A DNA stretch of 64,000 nt, from positions 1-64,000 of the forward strand of contig CALKHR010000141.1 of the NCBI GenBank assembly GCA_937988885.1. Direction: 5' to 3'. Within the stretch, counting starts at the first letter, position 1. Every line of letters begins with the position of its first letter. This stretch comes from an uncultured Roseiflexaceae bacterium (lineage in GTDB: Bacteria; Chloroflexota; Chloroflexia; Chloroflexales; Roseiflexaceae). Shown here in pieces: positions 59,361 through 64,000 of the stretch. The notes beneath the pieces are model-generated. The model did no database searches, was not told the DNA's origin, and saw nothing but the letters and a program-made list of their open reading frames with translations. The position numbers and the translations under genes are program-made.

Positions 59361-59471
59361 TCTTGTTTCTCCTTATATGCGCGTATTGTACCACACGATG
59401 CCATGGCCTGGACAAGTCAGCTAGCGCATTCCGAGGCGACAAACCGCTCGCCAGTGCTGCGCGTATTTGCG

Positions 59472-59516
59472 CGAACATTTGTTTGTTAGTATAGCACGAA
59501 CGTTCGATTGTGGCAA
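59472..59516 (-). promoter_or_regulatory. recA promoter with LexA-like boxes
   Basis: On the minus strand: TTGCCA (-35, 59516-59511), 17-nt spacer, TATACT (-10, 59493-59488). A palindrome CGAACGTTCG (59497-59506) lies in the spacer, and CGAACATTTGTTTG (59472-59485), 12 of 14 positions of the Gram-positive SOS box, lies just downstream of the -10. Confidence 0.7.
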
Positions 59517-59694
59517 GTGTTTTTTGCTGCGAGAAACCATCGTTTTGGCGCAGTTTTCGGTCTGCTCAACGCCTACGACTTGGGTTTCTACAGAAGAGTC
59601 AGCAGCAACTCCCCATGCACGAATCGGGTGCTGTACAGGTACGCATAAACGTCGGAAAAGTTGCGCCGCGTCGGTTGCGGTGTCGAGAATTCGG

Positions 59695-60873
59695 TTAGCG
59701 GATCGTCCAACCGTTGATGGCTGGTTGTGCATTGAGCTCGTTGGCGAACGGCACCGCTCGCACAACGATGCGTTGTTTGAAGCGATCCGGCCCTTTGGGC
59801 GGCCAACATGTCACCAGCGTGACGACCTCATGGTCAGTGGGTGCGATAAAGCGCGCATTTGCAGCCTGTTGCTCAGGCGGTACGCCTTCTTCATCGAGTA
59901 CGTGGATTTCTTGGACGACGTACAGGTATTGCTGGCCTTCGCTATACAATGTGATCTGATCGCCGACCTGGACGTAGTAGAGATCTTTGAACACCTTGCC
60001 GTAGCCACCCACGTGCCCCGCGAGCACAATGTTATCGCCCTCGCCTGGGTTGCCCGAACCGCGATGTTGACCAACTGCGTATTCGGCCACCTGCCAAACC
60101 GCCACTTGCTGGCCATTCTGCTCCTGCACCTCCCAACCCACTTCGACCACTTTCGAATCGACGTTGATGCTGGGGATCACCACACGGGTGACGGTGGATT
60201 GGTGAGCGGCGCGGCTGGCATCGGGCACGGCGCTGCGCACAAGCCCTTCGTTGGTCGTGCTGCTCACGTTTACGCTGAGGTTCGGCGCGGTGAAGGGGGC
60301 CGGCTCGTACGTGTCAGACGTTTCGACCGGGGCGATGACTGAGACAGGGGCTGGCACATCGGTATCGCCACGGGCGGCGTAACGCGCATATTCAGCGTGA
60401 GTATACAGGCCACCAACGTACAGCAGCAACACCACGCCCACCAACATCAGCGCATTGCCAAGCGTCCACACGATACGAGATCGTGTTTGACTTGGGAGCA
60501 ATCGCCACCGTCCGAGCGGTGTGTAGGTTGAGATACGGGGCGGTTGAATGACTGGTTGTGGTGGGGTATGCGTCGATTCGCTTACGCTCTGTTGGTTACT
60601 CGCTACAACTGTTGCCTGTTTTGAGAACGAGCGATTCTGGATGCTAGCTGCGGTGGATTTGAGCACCACAATGCGTTCGGCAAGTTGATCTCGTTCGGTT
60701 TGCAGCGCTTGCGCAGCATGATATGTGCCATCGACGCTCTGTTTAGTGCGCTTGAGTTTATGAATGCGTTTATTCAGCTCGCGGCGACGAACTTGTAAAC
60801 GCGCGATTTCTAGGTAAATCTCGCGTACTTGTCGCTCTATCTCGTTCGTATCCACGATAGTTGTGACATGCAT
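59695..60873 (-). CDS. Sortase with N-terminal coiled coil
   Basis: A 392-residue membrane protein. The N-terminal cytosolic part (about 8-75) is a coiled coil (IYLEIARLQVRRRELNKRIH), then one helix (about 135-155, TLGNALMLVGVVLLLYVGGL), a linker, and an outer sortase domain (about 225-390). Catalytic residues are His287 (IVLAGHVGGYGKV), Cys356 (VVTLVTCWPPKG) and Arg in RIVVRAVPF. It joins proteins to the wall or to each other. No protein in this window bears an obvious LPxTG-like signal, so its substrate lies elsewhere. The long cytosolic coil is unusual. ATG 60873 lies 69 nt past the gene upstream. Confidence 0.85.
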   Translation of the reverse strand: MHVTTIVDTNEIERQVREIYLEIARLQVRRRELNKRIHKLKRTKQSVDGTYHAAQALQTERDQLAERIVVLKSTAASIQNRSFSKQATVVASNQQSVSESTHTPPQPVIQPPRISTYTPLGRWRLLPSQTRSRIVWTLGNALMLVGVVLLLYVGGLYTHAEYARYAARGDTDVPAPVSVIAPVETSDTYEPAPFTAPNLSVNVSSTTNEGLVRSAVPDASRAAHQSTVTRVVIPSINVDSKVVEVGWEVQEQNGQQVAVWQVAEYAVGQHRGSGNPGEGDNIVLAGHVGGYGKVFKDLYYVQVGDQITLYSEGQQYLYVVQEIHVLDEEGVPPEQQAANARFIAPTDHEVVTLVTCWPPKGPDRFKQRIVVRAVPFANELNAQPAINGWTIR

Positions 60874-60942
60874 TGGGTTACCCTCAAGAGCCTCAATCTA
60901 GGGAAGTATACCACGCGGCAACAATGCCGTTCAACAGGGAAA

Positions 60943-63225
60943 CTAGCGTAATCGGAGCACGCTCAGTACACTCGAAAAATCATCGGTCCAGAGCACGGTA
61001 TCATCGGGAATGGCGAGTTGCTGCCAACGGGCGTCATCGCGCAGCGCGCCGAAATCGGCCTGTTCGTTCGCCATAATCAGCCATTGCGAGGCGTTTTTGC
61101 CATTAGCGGCCTCCTCCGGGCTGATCTGGCGATTGTCCTGATACAGGCTCGCCATCCCTGCGTCGTGTGCGAGCGCTGTAAGCACCAACTTCAGGTCGAG
61201 ATATTCGTTCGAGATGTGGAAGGCCAGAATGCCACCGGGCGCAAGCCGCTCGCGGTAGAGCGCTAGTGCTTCGCGGGTGATCAGGTGAACGGGCGTCGAA
61301 TCCGAGCTGTACGCATCGAGCACAATCAGGTCGTATTGCTGATCTTGCGCATCGGCCAGTGTGAGGCGCGCATCGCCGAGCACCACCTTGGCGTCGGGCG
61401 TGCAGTTGCTCAGGTAGGTGAAGTACGCCGGATTGCGCGCGATCTCCTCAACGCTGGGATCGATCTCGTAGAACACCCACTCTTGGCCGGGTTGGGCGTA
61501 GCAGGCCAACGCTCCCGCGCCGAGCCCCACTACCGCCACGCGCTGGCGCGGTCCGAGCGCAAAGACCTGGCCGATCGGGCCGCTGGTGGTGTAGTAGCTG
61601 AGCGGCTCACGGGCGCGCGCTGGGTCGACGCTCTGGCGACCGTGCATCGTGCCGCCGTGGGCGATCACGTGGTAACGCCCGCTGGGATCGAGCAATACGC
61701 GGTGTAGGCCGTAGAAGCTGCGGTCGGCGTAAATGACCGTGCCCTGATCGCTGGTGTAGAATGTGCTGGCCAGGAAGATCGCCGCGATGCCCAACGCAAA
61801 GCGCTGGGGCCGCCGCGAGAAGCTGAAGCAGAGCAGCGCCGGGATGCCAAAAATGAGGGCGTAGCTGATCGGCCCGGAGGCGAGCTTGGCGGCTTGCGTG
61901 AACATAATCAGCCCAAGCACCAATACCCCAAGCCCAATCGGCAGGAGCAGATCGAGATATTTCGGGTTGAGCTTCGCCAGCCAACCTGACCGTGCTGTGC
62001 CCTTTTGCTCGAGCGGCGGCAGCAGCAGATAGGCCACTACCAACACTAACGGGTATTCCACCAGGGTATTGAACAGCGCTGGGGCCAGCAAGGCGTTGAA
62101 CATACCACCGACCGCGCCGCCGACCGCCAGCCATAGGTAGAACTCGGTGAGTTGCTGCGCCGGAGGCCGATCGAGCGCGAGCGCGCCATGGCAGACCATA
62201 GTGATCACAAAAAAGGCCAACAAGTGCAGGAACAGCAGCATCCAGATCGGCTGGGTGGCCTGCGCCGCGATCAGAATCACCAACGGCAGCAGCACAATCG
62301 GCAACGCGCGCCGCATCACCTCGTAGGGCAAGAGCTGGCGGCTGGCGAAGACCAGGATGAAGGTGAGCAGATAGAGCGCCAACGGAATGACCCACAGCAG
62401 CGGAATCGGCACGATATTGGTGGATAAATACGTGGTGACGCTCAGCATCAGGCTCGATGGCACTGCCGAGAGCAGTATCCAATGGATGCGGCGCCGCCAG
62501 GCGATCGGCAGCACCGACGGCTGTGTGACGGACTGCGATGTCGTGTGCGTGGTGTTGGGCGCGTTCCACACGAACGCCGCGCACCCCAGCATCAGCACCA
62601 TAAAGATGAAAAAGCCCACTGTCCATAATTGGCTCTGGGCGCTGAGGCGCATGTGCGGCTCGATCAGCAATGGGTAGCTGATCAGGGCCAGCATACTGCC
62701 TGCGTTGCTGGCCGCGTACAGGAAGTACGGGTCGGGCGCGGAGCGGTGGCCTGTCTTGGCGAACCACGATTGCAGCAACGGGCTACTGATCGAGACGACG
62801 AAGAAGGGCAGCGCCACCGCCACCGTCAGCAGCGCGAGCAGCCACGGGATCGGGTTGCCGCCTGCGGGTGGCGACCATCCCGCTGGGACGCTGATCGGCA
62901 GGGAGAGCAGGGCGCTGATCAGCAAGACGACGTGCAAGCCGATTTGCCAGCGTTGCGGGATGCGCGTTACGATAAAATGCGCGTAGATATATCCAGCCAG
63001 CAGTACGATCTGGTAAAACACCACCGTGGTGTTCCACACAGCCGGTGAGCCACCAAGTTGCGGCAAAATCATGCGGGCAAACATGGGCTGCACTTGAAAG
63101 AGCAGCGTGGCGCTGGCGAACATGGTGAGCGTATAGACGACCAGAACAAGGATTTCGAGCCTGCGAGAGTTTGGGATACTGATGCTGGATTGTTGTGTAG
63201 ATGTCCGCAGCGAGCGGAGTGGCAT
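60943..63225 (-). CDS. Spermidine-synthase-like domain fused to a polytopic membrane region
   Basis: A 760-residue protein. The N-terminal two thirds (about 25-480) hold about 12-14 hydrophobic helices. The C-terminal domain (about 520-745) is a class I methyltransferase-like fold of the polyamine aminopropyltransferase type: VAVVGLGAGALACYAQPG (motif I), WVFYEIDPSVEEIARN, VVLGDARLTLADAQDQ and DLIVLDAYSSDSTPVHL. Fused SpeE-like proteins of this layout are known in many bacteria; whether they make spermidine is unclear. ATG 63225 has GGGAGG 5 nt upstream. The sortase gene follows on the same strand with 69 nt between. Confidence 0.85.
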   Translation of the reverse strand: MPLRSLRTSTQQSSISIPNSRRLEILVLVVYTLTMFASATLLFQVQPMFARMILPQLGGSPAVWNTTVVFYQIVLLAGYIYAHFIVTRIPQRWQIGLHVVLLISALLSLPISVPAGWSPPAGGNPIPWLLALLTVAVALPFFVVSISSPLLQSWFAKTGHRSAPDPYFLYAASNAGSMLALISYPLLIEPHMRLSAQSQLWTVGFFIFMVLMLGCAAFVWNAPNTTHTTSQSVTQPSVLPIAWRRRIHWILLSAVPSSLMLSVTTYLSTNIVPIPLLWVIPLALYLLTFILVFASRQLLPYEVMRRALPIVLLPLVILIAAQATQPIWMLLFLHLLAFFVITMVCHGALALDRPPAQQLTEFYLWLAVGGAVGGMFNALLAPALFNTLVEYPLVLVVAYLLLPPLEQKGTARSGWLAKLNPKYLDLLLPIGLGVLVLGLIMFTQAAKLASGPISYALIFGIPALLCFSFSRRPQRFALGIAAIFLASTFYTSDQGTVIYADRSFYGLHRVLLDPSGRYHVIAHGGTMHGRQSVDPARAREPLSYYTTSGPIGQVFALGPRQRVAVVGLGAGALACYAQPGQEWVFYEIDPSVEEIARNPAYFTYLSNCTPDAKVVLGDARLTLADAQDQQYDLIVLDAYSSDSTPVHLITREALALYRERLAPGGILAFHISNEYLDLKLVLTALAHDAGMASLYQDNRQISPEEAANGKNASQWLIMANEQADFGALRDDARWQQLAIPDDTVLWTDDFSSVLSVLRLR

Positions 63226-63409
63226 AACATCCTCCCTTGGTGAAGCGGCTCAAACGTGCCTGCTATCATTGTACACGACCACTTTTTGAATAACGTAATG
63301 ATTAGTTAAGAGTTATGAGCAAATAGTTTGCAGCTGTGATGCGATTTGTGGATACCGTCGATCTCGAATTATTCGATTGCTAGATATTCGGTGAAAGGCG
63401 CTCTGTTTT

Positions 63410-63612
63410 ATGCCCAAAATGCGCGTTTTCTCTGCGGCGTGTTGCTGATTGCGAGCTGTTTTTGGGCATCAGCATGCGCGATATCACTGTTGGATTGAAG
63501 TTTAGTACATTTGTGTTAAAACAAGGCGACGTGCTATAATGACGCTTGGCATACTGTTCAGCAAAAAGCCGTTCTCGTTTCGTGTGGCTCAGCCCAACTG
63601 GGTTTTGGGCAT
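63410..63612. repeat. Short inverted and direct repeats upstream of mutS
   Basis: ATGCCCAAAA (63410-63419) has its exact complement TTTTGGGCAT twice downstream (63460-63469 and 63603-63612). The second copy lies in the mutS leader. The rest of 63226-63688 holds the promoter and no other gene. Confidence 0.4.
63511..63540 (+). promoter_or_regulatory. Promoter of mutS
   Basis: TTGTGT, an 18-nt spacer and TATAAT, with TGC before the -10 (CGTGCTATAAT). Transcription would start near 63547, leaving a leader of about 140 nt. Confidence 0.6.
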
Positions 63613-63688
63613 GGGGCCGTCTGTTGTATAACCCGTCGATGAGCCATGCCATGATTACGAGTGTAAACGATTTAGATGGAGTTTCGCG

Positions 63689-64000
63689 ATGAATACCAGC
63701 ACTAGCTATGCCGAACAGCGCGAACATCGCCGAAAGTTGCGTGCTCAACTCGATCAGGAATTTCCGCATCTTGATCTCGATAAATGGTACATTCAATATC
63801 GCGAACTAAAGGCTTCTTGCCCAGATGCTATATTGCTGTATCGTTTAGGCGATTTTTACGAAACGTTTGACGATGATGCGAAACTGATCGCCGAATTGTT
63901 AGGCGTGACGCTCACCCACCGCGAGTTTGCCAACCCCAAAGGCAAAAAGACCAAAGACAAGCCCCGTTGCCCAATGGCGGGTATGCCCTACCACGCGATC
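63689..64000 (+). CDS. mutS: DNA mismatch repair protein MutS, N-terminal part
   Basis: An open frame begins with ATG at 63689 and runs off the right edge (104 codons). After a short polar N-terminus (MNTSTSYAEQREHRR) comes the MutS mismatch-recognition domain: YRELKASCPDAILLYRLGDF, YETFDDDAKLIAELLGVTLT and PMAGMPYHAI. GDFYETF holds the Phe-x-Glu region (here as FYE) that contacts the mismatch. The start has GGAG 7 nt upstream and a promoter at 63511-63540. The clamp and ATPase parts lie outside the window. Confidence 0.95.
   Translation, partial: MNTSTSYAEQREHRRKLRAQLDQEFPHLDLDKWYIQYRELKASCPDAILLYRLGDFYETFDDDAKLIAELLGVTLTHREFANPKGKKTKDKPRCPMAGMPYHAI

Noticed and set aside
1..64000. CRISPR arrays, tRNA and rRNA genes
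   Set aside because: No regularly spaced repeats and no tRNA T-loop/acceptor pattern or rRNA text were found by reading; a tRNA or covariance scan would settle it.

Overview
The window looks like chromosomal DNA of a Chloroflexota bacterium, most likely class Chloroflexia. This rests on the style of the housekeeping proteins (RecA, CTP synthase, MutS, Tex, a PASTA-domain Ser/Thr kinase), on a TnpB close in style to those of filamentous Chloroflexia, and on many TGn-TATAMT extended -10 promoters. Most genes are moderately GC-rich. The stretch at about 37.6-39.7 kb is clearly more AT-rich by eye. The genus cannot be fixed from the sequence alone. I see no rRNA or tRNA gene and no CRISPR array.

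Layout. 0-0.6 kb: the 5' part of an IS200/IS605-type tnpB running off the left edge, with palindromes at its outer end. 0.66-9.6 kb: tex, an orphan PAS histidine kinase, a PknB-type kinase, a YprB-type exonuclease, a nucleoside hydrolase and a lipoprotein. 9.7-13.3 kb: a membrane glycosyltransferase-like protein overlapping a radical SAM/HhH protein, then a small unknown gene. 13.6-25.4 kb: dcd, Nudix, CcdA, trehalose-phosphatase, serine hydrolase, M16 peptidase, SCP2, SH3b protein, MFS, a sulfite-oxidase-like enzyme and a PAS-STAS regulator. 25.4-37.6 kb: nitroreductase, a thioredoxin-SelW fusion, acyl-CoA dehydrogenase, a SIS isomerase, an anchored HExxH protease, a PaaK/enoyl-CoA hydratase/LLM set, thioredoxin-TPR and endonuclease V. 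37.6-39.7 kb: a small island with a decayed IS256-type transposase, a foreign-looking methyltransferase and palindromes. 39.7-45.3 kb: a TAT-exported protein beside a large secreted copper-radical-oxidase-like protein. 45.9-52.3 kb: a minus-strand cluster with three paralogous aspartoacylase/succinylglutamate-desuccinylase-like enzymes, an amidohydrolase, RidA, a HAD phosphatase and a CBM9-like protein. 52.6-64 kb: an AAA ATPase, pyrG with an elaborate upstream region, an MBL hydrolase, recX, recA, a sortase, a membrane-fused spermidine-synthase-like protein and the start of mutS.

How the genes work together. recX and recA lie head to tail, and recA has a clear promoter with LexA-like boxes; mutS and nfi add DNA repair. 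The 45.9-52.3 kb cluster reads as one catabolic unit for acylated or amidated amino compounds, with an unknown substrate. The oxidase and the TAT protein form a possible extracellular oxidative pair. The most unusual non-coding features are the 843-bp region upstream of pyrG (a 16-codon reading frame with a near-perfect ribosome binding site, a separate small transcription unit of about 165 nt, and several hairpins), a leader hairpin covering the ribosome binding site of the nucleoside hydrolase, and a dispersed palindromic repeat whose arms differ by paired changes.
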